The notes under the pieces are model-generated. The model was not told the DNA's origin. It ran no database searches and saw only the letters and a program-made list of their open reading frames with translations. This document shows positions 10,305 through 20,404 of a stretch of 64,000 nucleotides of DNA, piece by piece (the stretch's first letter is position 1; each line of letters opens with the position of its first letter). Source of the stretch: Macrotis lagotis (lineage: Eukaryota; Chordata; Mammalia; Peramelemorphia; Peramelidae); contig NC_133658.1 in the NCBI RefSeq assembly GCF_037893015.1, positions 424,543,890-424,607,889 on the forward strand. Direction: 5' to 3'. The position numbers and the translations under genes are program-made.

Positions 10305-10640
10305 TAGGCTCATAGAACTTAAAAATGAAAGCAATTTGGGGGGGCTAGGTGGTGCAGTGGATAAAGCACGGGCCCTGGAGTCAGGAGTACCTGGGTTCAA
10401 ATCCAGTCTCAGACACTGATTAATTACCTAGCTGTGTGGCCTTGGGCAAGTCACTTAACCCCAATTTGCCTTCAAAAACCTAAAAAAAAAATGAAAGCAA
10501 TTTTAGAGATCTGTTCCAACTACACCCCATTCATGAGGTTCAGAAAAATGAAATGACTTGTCTAAGAATAATCAGGGAATAAATTGCACAACCTGAACTT
10601 GAACTAGTCCTTCTGATTTCCAATCCCATATGTATTGCAC
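10305..10640 (-). mobile_element. MIR SINE, antisense, split by a younger SINE
   Basis: Left part 10305-10337, right part 10504-10640 ('cctgaacttgaactagtcct', 'tctgatttccaat'). The split is explained exactly by the SINE at 10338-10486 and its duplication. Confidence 0.65.
10338..10486 (+). mobile_element. young poly(A)-tailed CORE-SINE (WSINE1-like)
   Basis: tRNA-derived head with pol III A box 'tggtgcagtgg' and B box 'gggttcaaatcc', then 'attacctagctgtgtggcct' and 'ccttcaaaaaccta' with an A tail. The 17-nt duplication 'aaaaatgaaagcaattt' lies at 10321-10337 and 10487-10503, perfect. It sits inside an older MIR. Confidence 0.95.
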
Positions 10641-10779
10641 AGATGCTGCTTTCAAGGGCTATTATGTAGAAAAGGGATTGTTTTCTTTTAGAAGAAACAG
10701 GATTAAGGTCAATAAGAAAAAAATTCCAGAAAGATTTTTGCTCATGATCAGAGTATGCAGAAATGGAATGAACATGGAG

Positions 10780-10984
10780 GTGCAATGTAGTAGATCAGGA
10801 TCCAGGAGAAAACATAGATTGAAATCTTGGTTCTAATATCTATTAGCTGTGTGATCATGGGCAAATAAACTGAACTCTCTGTAAAATGGAGATGATCATA
10901 ATTGTAGTGCCTGCCAATTGCCTTGAGAGGAAAACATTTTGCAAACTTTCAAATATTATATAAAAAAGTGAATTATTATTCTCA
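10780..10984 (+). mobile_element. MIR/THER SINE, sense
   Basis: 'ctattagctgtgtgatcatg', 'ctctctgtaaaatggagatg' and 'aacattttgcaaactttc' are in MIR/THER order. Confidence 0.75.
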
Positions 10985-11824
10985 TTCCCAAGGTTGTGAA
11001 CTCTTCATTCAAATCCATTCCCTTGGGTCACTGACAAAAAAAGATCTCAGCAAAGAAGACTCAGAATGAGAGGAATTCAAACCTTGTTAAGGTGATAGGA
11101 GAGGCAGGAGACACTCTCTTAGCTACTCTTGGAACACTCTCACTATGTATTAGACAACCTGTCAGTTTGTGACTTCTCCCCACCTCACCCTTCCACTTCC
11201 ACCATCTTGGTACTTGATTCAAACTCTCTATAACTTGCATCTCTTTTCTTCATTCTTTTGTATTTCTTTTTTTCTTCTTTTCTTTCTGCATCTTCTTTTC
11301 TTATACTCAATTCCTAATTCTCTCTTAGCCCCTTAGATTTCTCAGATTCCCCCCAAAACCTGTTTTCTTCTCCACCTGACTCTTGGTCTTTTTTTACTTG
11401 GGTTCTAGCCTGGACCCTACCCCATCCCTTCCTCAGTAAGGTATCATCTGCCTTCTCCCACCCCACTCCAAACCCTAATTCCAGTGATTATTTTAATCAT
11501 CAGCATGATGAGGTAGTTATTACTCAGACCAGTTGGTTGCTGGAAAAGAATGGTTGTTTTGTCCAGTCCTTTGACATGGGATACTTAGCCACTCTAATGC
11601 ACCTTGACATATAAAGCTTCATTGTCATTAATCACAAGACAGAGCCATGCTCCTACTTAAATTGCTTTCTGAGTGAGCCAATTGGAAATCTTGCTAATGT
11701 ACTGACTTTTAGTAAAAGACATGAATGTAGTTCTTTAATATTTATTGAGAACTTACCCTTAGTGAGGCACCACAAGGAAAAGGCAAACATTTCAATGTGT
11801 TTTTGCCAGACCCAAAGTGAGGCA
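10985..11824. other. unassigned; pyrimidine-rich part and an L2-like 3' tail
   Basis: The part from about 11245 to 11460 is rich in T and C on the plus strand. At about 11735-11800 'tatttattgagaacttaccc' resembles an antisense L2 3' end. No gene is seen. Confidence 0.4.
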
Positions 11825-11960
11825 TTTTTCCAATGAAATTGAGTGACTTTGAAGAAGTCATTTCACTCCTGTGGATCTCAATTTCCTCATCTATCAAATA
11901 AGGAGGTTGATCTAGATAATGTCTAATGTCCCTTCCAGTTCCAAGTCTTATGATCCCTTA
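11825..11960 (+). mobile_element. MIR 3' half, sense
   Basis: 'ctcaatttcctcatctatca' and 'tctaatgtcccttccagttc' mark it. Confidence 0.7.
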
Positions 11961-12044
11961 AACATCTCTTTAGTTTAGAGTGGGAAGAAACTATCAGAAG
12001 TATTATGACATGATGAAAGCCTCACTTAACTGCAAGGGCTAAGT

Positions 12045-12210
12045 TTGGGCTAACATTTGCTGCTAATTTGCTGGGAGATTTCAGGCCAGTCATTTAACCT
12101 CTGATCTCAGTTTCCTAATCAATAAAATGGCTGCAATAATACTTGTATTTCCTCAGGGAGGAGGGAACACGTTTTGTAATTCACAAAGTGTTTATAAAAT
12201 GTGTCCTGCC
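12045..12210 (+). mobile_element. MIR/THER SINE, sense
   Basis: 'gccagtcatttaacctctga', 'cagtttcctaatcaataaaa' and the THER-like 3' 'tttgtaattcacaaagtg'. Confidence 0.65.
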
Positions 12211-12756
12211 TTCTGTCACCCCTGCTGGGAGAATTCAAGAGGACCTGATGGAAAGAACCCTAGAATGGAAATTGGGGGAATTGTGTGGTCTTGGCCAAAT
12301 TATCCCCCCTTTCTGGGCATGCTTTCTAATATTAAAATAGATTGAATGTTTGCCTTTTCTTCTCACAGGCTTTGGCAATGATTGGAATACATATCCAGGG
12401 TTGGTGTCTTGTCATTGGCCCTGCAGTCAATTCTGGTTGGTACTCCACACCCTTTCTGCCACTCTCTACTTGCCCTCAGCCTTTTACCTCTTCCTCTTGA
12501 TTTGAGAATTGTAATTAAATCAGAGCCTTGGCTATTGGAGCACCATTGCTATAGGAAAGGACCTCCCATTCTACTGCCCAGTAATTCCATTGCCCAGCCC
12601 AAAAACAAGGCCACTATTCCCCTTTCTATGTCACATCTCCCCATTAGAATAGAAGATGCTTAAGGGCAGAGACTGACTCACTTTTGTATTTATATCTTTA
12701 CTGCTTTGCAGCTGTGCCTGACTGATCATTCATTCAAACAAGATCTTTAAAATAAG
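12211..12756. other. unassigned; MIR-like piece near 12265-12345
   Basis: Open frames of 65-93 codons overlap here on the plus strand without recognisable domains. They look like chance frames over SINE-like and pyrimidine-rich DNA. Confidence 0.4.
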
Positions 12757-12955
12757 CTTTCAACCTCTTTTGTCTTATAGATCCCTTTGGTAATTTGGTG
12801 AAGCCTGTGAACCCCTTCTCAGAATATTGTTAAATTTAAAAAAAACACATATGATGATAAATGTAGCCAATTATATCAAAGTAACAATGATAATGTTTTT
12901 TTTTAAAAGTCTATGGACTCCAGGTTGAGAAGCTCTGCTTTTAAAGCCATAGGAC
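12757..12955 (+). mobile_element. hAT-like MITE, copy C, sense
   Basis: 'agatccctttggtaatttgg', 'aaccccttctcagaatattg', 'agccaattatatcaaagtaa' and 'gtctatggactccaggttga' run in the same order as copy B. Confidence 0.7.
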
Positions 12956-13429
12956 CTTATAGTATTATAATACTAATATCTTAGAATACTAAAAGGGGCC
13001 TTAGAATCTCAAAACATAGAATACTGGAACTGGAAGGGGCTTTAGAACCAAAATAGTGGCTATTCCAAGACAGTGCACCCTTCTTTCCTAGTTCTCTCCC
13101 AGTATTCCACTGCTGGATGATGTGTTAAAAATTTCCCGAGTTACTTGTTGTGGTTAATATTGTGAGTCAGGGCTGGCTCTGAATCATTAAGGTTAGGAAT
13201 GATAGGAAAAAGTAGACTCTAAATATGTTATGCCTGGAGGGCTCCAGAGGGAGGCTCTTGAGCACAGTGAAAAGATGCCCTGGATGGTTAGAGCTTTGCA
13301 GGGAGAGTCTGAACCAGCTGCCCCCACCCCCACGGGACAAAGCCAAGAGCCATGCCAACAGTCATCCCATAAGTCTTAGCCAAACTGCCAGGCACAGAAT
13401 TTGCTACAGTGAATGACCTCATTTCTGAA
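12956..13429. other. unassigned; CR1/MIR-like scraps near 13000-13060
   Basis: 'agaatactggaactggaagg' is a common MIR/CR1-like word. The 13200-13340 part is more GC-rich with overlapping open frames on both strands. No gene is recognised. Confidence 0.4.
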
Positions 13430-13590
13430 TAAACATTTCAGATTATAAGATTTTAAATCTAGAAGGAACCTTCCAAGAGCATCCAGTCCAACCTTCTCTT
13501 TAACATGAGCAAACTGATTCCCAAAAAGGAGAACTGACCTGTCTGTGGATTTAAATAGGTTTTCTGAATCCAAACCCTGCGCTCTTTCTA
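13430..13590 (-). mobile_element. MIR-like SINE, antisense
   Basis: 'ttttaaatctagaaggaacc', then 'catccagtccaaccttctct' and 'tgagcaaactgattccc'. Confidence 0.65.
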
Positions 13591-13599
13591 TTACATTAA

Positions 13600-13760
13600 G
13601 AATTCTTAGTCTTTTTTTTTTGTATGTCAGGGACACCTTGGGCAAAAAAATACATTAGATTATAAAGGAAGTCAACTATATTAAAATAAAGATGCATTTT
13701 TTCCTCATTTTAGTTCATAGACCTCATTAAATATGCTTATGAGTTTATGGACTTCATATT
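13600..13760 (+). mobile_element. hAT-like MITE, copy D, sense, degraded
   Basis: 'attcttagtctttttttttt', 'gattataaaggaagtcaact', 'atattaaaataaagatgc' and 'gttcatagacctcattaaat' follow copies B and C, with the inner 'cttctcagaa' block lost. Confidence 0.55.
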
Positions 13761-13834
13761 TATTCCCTGCTGTGTTATGTTGATATTGGTCTGATTTGGA
13801 AAATTCTGACAGCAATGGAGAAGAATGAAGCCAC

Positions 13835-14005
13835 AGTGTGCAGACAAGGCCAAGTATCCAATTGAATCCTGGCTCTAGTTATGTGACCTTAGTCAAGTCA
13901 TCTAATATTTCTGTGCCCCAGCTTATCTGTAAAATTAAAAGTCGAATTAGATGATTTGTAAAGTCCCTTTCACTTCTAGATGGGATATTAGGTGGTTAGG
14001 AAGAC
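13835..14005 (+). mobile_element. MIR SINE, sense
   Basis: 'gttatgtgaccttagtcaag', 'ttatctgtaaaattaaaagt' and 'aaagtccctttcacttctag'. Confidence 0.75.
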
Positions 14006-14018
14006 CTGGTTAGAGAAT

Positions 14019-14890
14019 CATAGAGTTTCAGAGTTGAAAAGTACTCAGAGATCACCCAATGGAACCCAATGCCTGAAAAATTCTTCCTATCAGAGAACCA
14101 AACAGTAGTCATTCAGTCTTTCTTTGGAAATCTACAATCAAAGAGAATCTACCAACATCCCAAGCCAAGTAATTCTACTTTTGGAGAACTCTAAATGGTT
14201 ACAAAGCTTTTCCTTATTTCAAACTGAAATTTACTTCCGTGAAATTTCTACCAATTATTTCTAGATCTGCCCCACAGCACAAGTTCAATCCATCTTCAGT
14301 GCATGTGATAGTCTCTCAAATACCTGAACAGGTCTCTAAATCACTTGAACATGTCTCCCTGAGTCTTTTTTCCTCTAGTCTAAACAATCCCACTTTCTTC
14401 AATGGAGTCCCATTTGTCACAAATTCAAGACCCTTCAACTTCCTGCTCCCCCTACTCTGCATACATTCCAACTTATTCAACATTGTCTTTCTTAAAGTAT
14501 GATGCCCAAGACAGCCCAAGACTATATGGGCTTTTTCAGGTGCTATATCACACTGCTGATTCATATCTAGTTTGCAGTCCACTAAACCCTTAGAACTTTT
14601 TCAGATGAACTGCCATTATAACCATACCTTTACCATCTTATACTTAAGTTGATTTTTTGAATAGGAACAAAATATTTTTCATTATTCATATTCATTTTTT
14701 CTTGAATTAGCCCAATATTTTATGATATCACTTAAAAATTATTTTCTTTTGAATTTTGGTTCTCTTTCTGAACTTTATGTCATAAGAAAATTGATAAACA
14801 TAAAATTTATGCCTTTGCTCAAGTCATTGAAAAGTATTTTAAATAGCAAGGGGTAAGCACAGACTTTTGGGGTCTTCAATTAGAAAACTC
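14019..14890 (-). mobile_element. CR1/L3 LINE, RT C-terminus to 3' end, antisense
   Basis: On the minus strand the stretch 14316-14582 is open and begins MDCKLDMNQQCDIAPEKAH, the conserved CR1/L3 'L-V-D-C-K-L' and 'Q-Q-C-D' segment. Upstream (14590-14890) more RT-like sequence is broken. The 3' part at 14019-14160 keeps 'atagagtttcagagttgaaa'. No intact polymerase motif is present. It is an old non-functional copy. Confidence 0.85.
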
Positions 14891-15139
14891 TGAATCAGGA
14901 ATGACTATTCTTTTAGTTCATTCATTCAAACATTCAAAAAGTGAAGAATTAACCTAATTGTGCTACCACCCAAGCTATATCTTTCCATCCTTTCCATGAG
15001 ACAGCAAAAGAATAAAAGATACTATATTTTGTAAACAAGATAAAATTAAATCCATGACTTTGGCAACATTAGTTAGTATCACAATCTAACTACCCAAGCT
15101 AATGAGCCATTCAGTCACATTCTTCCAAGCAACTGAAAG
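14891..15139. other. unassigned stretch
   Basis: No repeat core or gene recognised. Confidence 0.4.
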
Positions 15140-15228
15140 TACATGACCATGGGTAAATTTATATTTCTGAACTCCAATTTTCTCATCTACAAAATAGAGA
15201 TAATACTACTTGTAGTACCTGCTGCATA

Positions 15229-15453
15229 AGGGCAGGTAGATGGTGCAGTTATAGAGCACTGGCCTTCGAGTCAGGAGGACCAGAGTTCAAATTCAGCCTC
15301 AGACACCTGGCACTTACTAACTATATCCCTAGGCAAGTCACTTAATCCTGATTGCCTCACATCCAGGGTCATCTCCAGTCCTACTGATTTATATCTTATC
15401 ACTGGACCCATCACCTCCCTGATGTCATAGTCTTCCTCAAGAATAAAGGACAA
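15229..15453 (+). mobile_element. Mar1-type SINE with long 3' module, base of stack
   Basis: Head 'ggtgcagttatagagcactg', 'ggaccagagttcaaattcag', then the 3' module 'cctccctgatgtcatagtct' ending in 'aagaataaaggacaa'. This is the first SINE to land in the MIR. Its tail was the target for the next. Confidence 0.85.
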
Positions 15454-15599
15454 GGGGCAGCTAGGTGGCGTAGTGGAGTCAGGGGTACCTGGGTTCAAAT
15501 CCAGTCTCAGACACCTAATAATTACCTAGCTGTGTGGCCTTGGGCAAGCTACCTAACCCCATTTGCCTTGCAAAAACCTAAAAAAAAAAAAAAAAAAAA
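15454..15599 (+). mobile_element. young poly(A)-tailed CORE-SINE, middle of stack
   Basis: Starts 'ggggcagctaggtggcgtag', B box 'gggttcaaatcc', ends in a 20+ nt A run. The duplication 'aagaataaaggacaa' is at 15439-15453 and 15600-15614. About 17 nt between the A box and 'gagtcagg' are missing compared with the copy at 10338. Confidence 0.93.
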
Positions 15600-15614
15600 A
15601 AGAATAAAGGACAA

Positions 15615-15761
15615 AAGGGCAGCTAGGTGGAGTAGCAGCGGCCCTGGAGTTAGGAGTACCTGGGTTCAAATCCAGTCTCAGACACTTAATAATTACCTAG
15701 TTGTGTGGCCTTGGGCAAGCCACTTAACTCCATTTGCCTTGCAAAAACCTAAAAAAAAAAA
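15615..15761 (+). mobile_element. young poly(A)-tailed CORE-SINE, top of stack
   Basis: Starts 'gggcagctaggtggagtagc', directly after the right duplication of the previous SINE. B box and A tail are intact; the A box is damaged. Only a short A-rich duplication ('aaagaa') is visible, so insertion and local copying cannot be separated. Confidence 0.9.
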
Positions 15762-15840
15762 GAACCATAACATATTAATAGCATAACATAGCTGCTGCAT
15801 AGGATTGTTATGAGGACCAAATGAAACAATATATGTAAAT

Positions 15841-16253
15841 CCATCTTCACTGAAGCACTTTTATTACCCTCACCTATCCTTGCCTTCTTGTAAAGAAGTC
15901 TTAAATGATCTTGATAAACACATTGAAGACAACTTTATTTTTCTTCTAAAATTTTTTAATACATTTGTTTTAACACTGGGCATTTCCAGATATAACACTA
16001 GTATCACCTCTCCAATTAGCATTAAAGTTTCCTTGTAACAAAGATGATCTTATCTCATCATCTGTACTTTCTTGGAGGAGGTATTTTAAAGTTATCAAGT
16101 TAAATATTTAAAAAATAAAACAGGCAATAAGTATGATAGTATCTTGTGTTCTCAGTAGCTTTCAATCAATGTAATGTGTGAAGATAGGTCTAATAAACTG
16201 CATCTAGGAAATTGTATAGTCCTTTTATTAATACTAGGCTGTTCTATGATATT
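15841..16253. other. unassigned AT-rich stretch
   Basis: No core or ORF recognised. Confidence 0.4.
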
Positions 16254-16271
16254 AAAAACTCATCTTTTTTA

Positions 16272-16435
16272 GGGGCGACTAGGTGGTGCAGTGGATAGAG
16301 CAGGAGTCAGGAGTACCTGGGTTCAAATCCAGCTTCAGACACTTAATAATTACCTAGCTGTGTGACCTTGGGCAAGCCACCTAACCCCATTGCCTTGCAA
16401 AAACTAAAAATAAATTAATTAATTAAATAAATTTA
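16272..16435 (+). mobile_element. young CORE-SINE with variegated A/T tail
   Basis: A box 'tggtgcagtgg' and B box 'gggttcaaatcc' are present. About 13 nt are missing after 'atagagca'. The tail is 'aaataaattaattaattaaa', unlike the plain A tails elsewhere. The flanking duplication 'aaaaactcatctttttta' at 16254-16271 recurs at 16436-16454 with one or two changes. Confidence 0.92.
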
Positions 16436-16454
16436 AAAAACTCACCTTTTTTAA

Positions 16455-17080
16455 AGCACCGATAGACTTCTGATGGTTAAGGACATAACAGTTTTGGGAG
16501 GTAAATTGCAGGTGACATAAAGGGCAAAGAAGAGATTTGTGCACAAGAAGTGACATAAGTTATTATGAAGGAAATGCAGAGCAACAGAAGGAAGTTGGCT
16601 ATTCATTTAATGAGATAATAGTTGGACAACCCATGAACTAAAGGCTTAGGAGATGACTTAAGGGAAATCTTTTGAGTTTAATTTTTTAAACCTGAGTAAA
16701 ATACACAGACAAGGATTGCATGCAAGATATGTAAATAGGTTGTGATCTTAAACAATTGGAGGGAGTTCCTTATGAATAAAATTATGCATACATTAAAGAA
16801 CAGGAGTCTAGATAAAGGCATATTATATTTATCAGGTTTACCGAGGCCCAAAGCTCGGATAATTAACATGTTAATGGAATCAAGAACCAAAAACAAAAAA
16901 AAAAAACAACAGTCTAGAATGATGGACTGAATCTAATAAAGTGAAACTGACTTAAAGATTTTGTTTGATTTTTTTGGGTGTGAGCAATCCCTCCTTATAA
17001 ATAGATTCCAATCTTGAATAGATTGTTTTAATGATTCTTTAGTATCATTTCTTGAATGCAGATTATATGTAGCTTATACC
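16455..17080. other. unassigned AT-rich stretch
   Basis: Short overlapping open frames only; no repeat core recognised. Confidence 0.4.
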
Positions 17081-17094
17081 CAGAACCCGTCTTT

Positions 17095-17259
17095 TTTTTT
17101 TTTTTTTTTTTTTTTTTTTAGTTTTTGGAAGGCAATGGGGTTAAGTGGCTTGCCCAAGGCCACACAGCTAGGTAATTATTAAGTGTCTGAGGTCGGATTT
17201 GAACTCAGGAACTCCTGACTCCAGGGCTGTTTATCCACTGCACCACCTAGCCGCCCCTC
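17095..17259 (-). mobile_element. young poly(A)-tailed CORE-SINE, antisense
   Basis: Poly(T) start, then 'ggttaagtggcttgcccaag' and head 'ccactgcaccacctagccgc'. The duplication 'cagaacccgtcttt' (17081-17094) recurs as 'cagaacccatcttt' (17260-17273), one mismatch. Confidence 0.95.
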
Positions 17260-17289
17260 CAGAACCCATCTTTACACTGAACTTTTACT

Positions 17290-17515
17290 GTCTTTTCAGG
17301 CATGTTCGATTCTTTCCTTTGTGACCCCATTTGGGGTGTTCTTGGCAAAGATACTGGAGTGGTTTGCCATTTTCTTCTCCAGCTTATTTTATAGATGAGG
17401 AAAGTGAAACAAATAGGGTTAAATGACTTGCTCAGGGTCACACAACTGATTCATGGAATGTCTGTGACTTCAGACTCAGAGTTCTATGCCATTGACCTTT
17501 GGGTGACTTAAACTC
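17290..17515 (-). mobile_element. Mar1-type CORE-SINE, antisense
   Basis: 'tttgtgaccccatttggggt', 'atactggagtggtttgccat' and 'ctcagggtcacacaactgat'. The RTE-like tail 'gtgacccc' is preserved. It lies immediately beside the younger SINE. Confidence 0.87.
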
Positions 17516-17857
17516 TTGTTTCTTATTAGGTTGAGTATTTCTAATTTACAGCTATACAGCATCACAAGGAGGTTGCTAAAATGCATTTTGGTGACAGGAA
17601 ACAGCTTGGAATAAAAAAAAAGTATGGGAGAATTTCCAAAGTATGAACTAAGGCACTCTTATGCTTTTACCTGATTGATATGATAGAAGCCTGAGTGGAC
17701 AATTGGTTCATTTGGCTAATGTTTGAAACTACCCACATGAAAGGTGTTGATTTAACTCCATAAAGTCCAGAGGTCTATATGTTTTTACATATGGTAGCCT
17801 ATTTTTAAATTGTACCTCTGATACATAATTAACCTTATAAATAAATTAATTTTAAAA
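17516..17857. other. unassigned stretch
   Basis: No gene or repeat recognised. Confidence 0.4.
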
Positions 17858-17975
17858 AGTATTTATTAAGTGCTTTTTCAGTTCTAGTCACTGTGTTAAG
17901 CTCTAAGGACATAAATACTTAGGATAGTTCCTAAACTCCAGGACTTTACAGTTGAATAACAGAAGACAATGTATA
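17858..17975 (-). mobile_element. L2 LINE 3' end, antisense
   Basis: 'tatttattaagtgctttttc', 'cactgtgttaagctctaagg' and 'ggactttacagttgaataac' follow the L2 3' end read backwards. Confidence 0.7.
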
Positions 17976-18954
17976 TAAGGTGACTAAGAAGGGATATTTT
18001 GAACCAGAAAAAAATCACACAAATGGTGAATGGGACCATAGCACAATTAGTTCATATGACCTTTACAATAATGGTAGACTTCATTTGATCACAATTCTCA
18101 AAATAAGAGGTAGAAAGGGTTCGATGGTGGAGAATCTAGAAAGAGGATATGTGAGCAGCTATGAAGAACAACAGAGAGCAACAGTGTGGGGGTCTGGGTT
18201 GGGTTGGTTATGGAGAATTCTCATGAAGCAGAGTTCAGAATTCTAGTGTGGTAGTTGGAGAACCAAGTAGGAGACAGAAGATGTGACAAGGAATTGTCTA
18301 GAGAATATATCCTTGCTATGGATGTGAGGAGGGCTTGCAGTATTCTGAAGTTCAGTCAGTATAATGTCATCCACAAATAGGACCATCTAGAGGACATTAC
18401 CATCTATAAGAAATCCTTTGTTTATCATGGACATCCTCCATGATGATCAAAAAAACTTTTAGAAGGTATGAGTGCAGTTCATGTGTCAGCTCACACTGGC
18501 ATTTTTGGACTTAAATTGATGTTTGGGAGGTATTTTCTCCTAATGAATCCCCATTTCAATTGAACACCCTTTCCTTTAAGTGACTGGATACTTCAAAATC
18601 TCCTTGAGCCTAAATATTTAGTTACTGTTATGTTAATGGAAACCCATGAAAACCACACTATACAAGCAGCAAGAGTATTTCATTGGACATAGAAGGAAAC
18701 AAAGTACATTCTCAGGAACCATTTTTAAGATGGGTACATTCCTATCGTCATCGTCCTTCCTCTTCCCTAATATGGTTTTAGGAAGAAACTTATCCTACCC
18801 CTGACTTTAGCCCAAAGGTTGAGGAAGCCTTCAGTGTTTTGACAGTTTTGAGAATCCATTGTTTATAGCTCTTAGTCTATTACTCTCTTCATTCTGTACC
18901 TGACACCTGAAGACCTTTGAAGTTTACACAGCATGGCTAACCCACACATGATAT
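17976..18954. other. unassigned; possibly eroded L2 continuing to about 18350
   Basis: Purine-rich plus strand from 18090 to 18300 is compatible with decayed antisense L2, but no diagnostic word survives. An 88-codon open stretch at 17980-18246 has no known domain. Confidence 0.35.
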
Positions 18955-19180
18955 TGTTGATTAGTTTTTTTCAGTTGTCTGACTTTTTGTGACCCCATTT
19001 GGAATTTTCTTGGCAAAGTTATTGGATTGGTTTTCCATTTCCTTCTCCAGCTCATTTTACAGATGAGGAAATTGAGACAGTTAAATGACTTGCCCAGGTT
19101 CACACAGCAAGTAAGTGTCTTAGGCTGAATATAAACTCAGATCCTTTTAACTCTATCCACTGCACCTTCTAGCAAGCCAT
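18955..19180 (-). mobile_element. Mar1-type CORE-SINE, antisense, near full length
   Basis: 'gactttttgtgaccccattt', 'ggaattttcttggcaaagtt', 'tttacagatgaggaaattga' and head 'ctctatccactgcacc'. Confidence 0.9.
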
Positions 19181-19439
19181 AACTCATTCAAGCAGTAGTC
19201 TGCTCATCTAATCAATCCTTACCTTTATTTTTGATTAGCTCCATGACTCCAAACCCTTGTGTACTTTTTCTACCCTTTGTCTTCCTTCCAACTTCTTGCT
19301 GTGACATCTCATTGCTGCCAACATAGCATCCCATGGGAATTTAAGTCCATGCCCTTGTCATAAGGTTCTGAGGGGCTTCAAGGGGAGTGACATTCCCAAG
19401 TCTGTATTTGCTACACAGCACATGTGGGGAAAGTTCACA
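19181..19439. other. unassigned stretch
   Basis: Nothing recognised. Confidence 0.35.
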
Positions 19440-19610
19440 GGACTAGGAATTCCTGAAGGAACTGCAGAAGTTATCTAATACAATGCCTTCATTTTATAGG
19501 TGCAAAAACTGATGTTGAAAGAGGTCACACAGGTCATTAATCACAGAGCCAGGAATCAAAGGTCTTATTTCTCCAAATTCAGTGTTCTTTTTCAATGTAT
19601 CAGGTGTCTC
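19440..19610 (-). mobile_element. MIR SINE, antisense
   Basis: 'gccttcattttataggtgca', 'agaggtcacacaggtcatta' and 'agagccaggaatcaaaggtc'. Confidence 0.65.
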
Positions 19611-20139
19611 TAAAATTAGGTTTTCCCTTAACTGACAGTTTTCCTGTTTTATGACTTACATGGGGTTGATCCTCAGAGGATTTCTGAAAAAAGTAATCAC
19701 TCTGGTTGCATCATGCAATATGATCTTAGCAATGCACAGTAGACATCTTTTTAAAGAAGCATTTAACTCTACTGAATCAAATGTTTAATAGGTTTCTGTA
19801 GTCTGTGTACCTCTTAGTTAATGGCTTGATTGTGAGGACTTTCTAGTTTCTGGTGTTTTCTCCTAGATATATTCATGGATAGTTCTCATAAAGATTTGTA
19901 GAAAGGAGAAAGTAGGCATTGGGTTAGTAGTTATTTCTTATTGGTTGTCTTTTAAAAAAATAAAGGTATAAAAATAATCTTTTCCATTCTTTTGGGATTT
20001 TCCCTCATTGAAATATCTTAAAAATAAGACTAGTTCCCTTAGCCCAACATCTAAATCAAACTAAATCCATTTTGCTATGATACCTCTCCTAAATCCCTCT
20101 TCCATGTTGCATCTGTACTCGAAGGCACCAGCATGTTCC
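19611..20139. other. unassigned stretch
   Basis: Nothing recognised; may include decayed CR1/L3 near its right end. Confidence 0.35.
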
Positions 20140-20310
20140 AGCTAAGTTTTCTCTTTTGCAATGTAGACATTTGTAGTACCCCCAGATCATCCTCATTTGG
20201 CAGAGTCTCTAGTCCTTGAACTGTCTTCCTCTCAGTCACTTTCCTCTGGATGCCTTCTATTTGTCAGTGTCCTTCCTCAGATACGGCACCCTAAACTTTT
20301 GTAAAAGACA
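20140..20310 (-). mobile_element. probable CR1/L3 fragment, antisense
   Basis: 'tcactttcctctggatgcct' and 'cagtgtccttcctcag' resemble the antisense CR1/L3 words also seen near 14450-14490. Divergent. Confidence 0.5.
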
Positions 20311-20324
20311 TTGTAACACTCCAT

Positions 20325-20400
20325 ATACAAATCAGTTAAACATTTATTAATCCCTTACACTGTTGATGGAGAGAAAGGCACAGATCCACCTCTCAAGGAG
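20325..20400 (-). mobile_element. L2 3' end fragment, antisense
   Basis: 'aacatttattaatcccttac' then 'cacctctcaaggagtgagca' resemble the L2 3' end. Confidence 0.5.
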
Positions 20401-20404
20401 TGAG

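Larger units (their letters stand above)
15140..15840 (+). mobile_element. MIR/THER SINE, sense, split by a SINE stack
   Basis: Left part 15140-15228 ('tctcatctacaaaatagaga', 'agtacctgctgcata'). It resumes at 15792 with 'ggattgttatgaggaccaaa', exactly the next THER block. The repeated 'ctgctgcata' (15219-15228 and 15792-15801) is the target duplication of the first insertion. Confidence 0.8.

Noticed and set aside
10338..10410. tRNA gene suggested by A and B boxes
   Set aside because: It is the tRNA-derived head of a SINE that recurs many times with target duplications; no tRNA cloverleaf or anticodon stem is maintained.
10129..10419. 96-codon plus-strand frame
   Set aside because: Its C-terminal third is translated SINE head and its middle a CR1/L3 scrap.
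15532..15786. 84-codon frame with Lys-rich repeats
   Set aside because: It is two SINE copies and their A tails read through.
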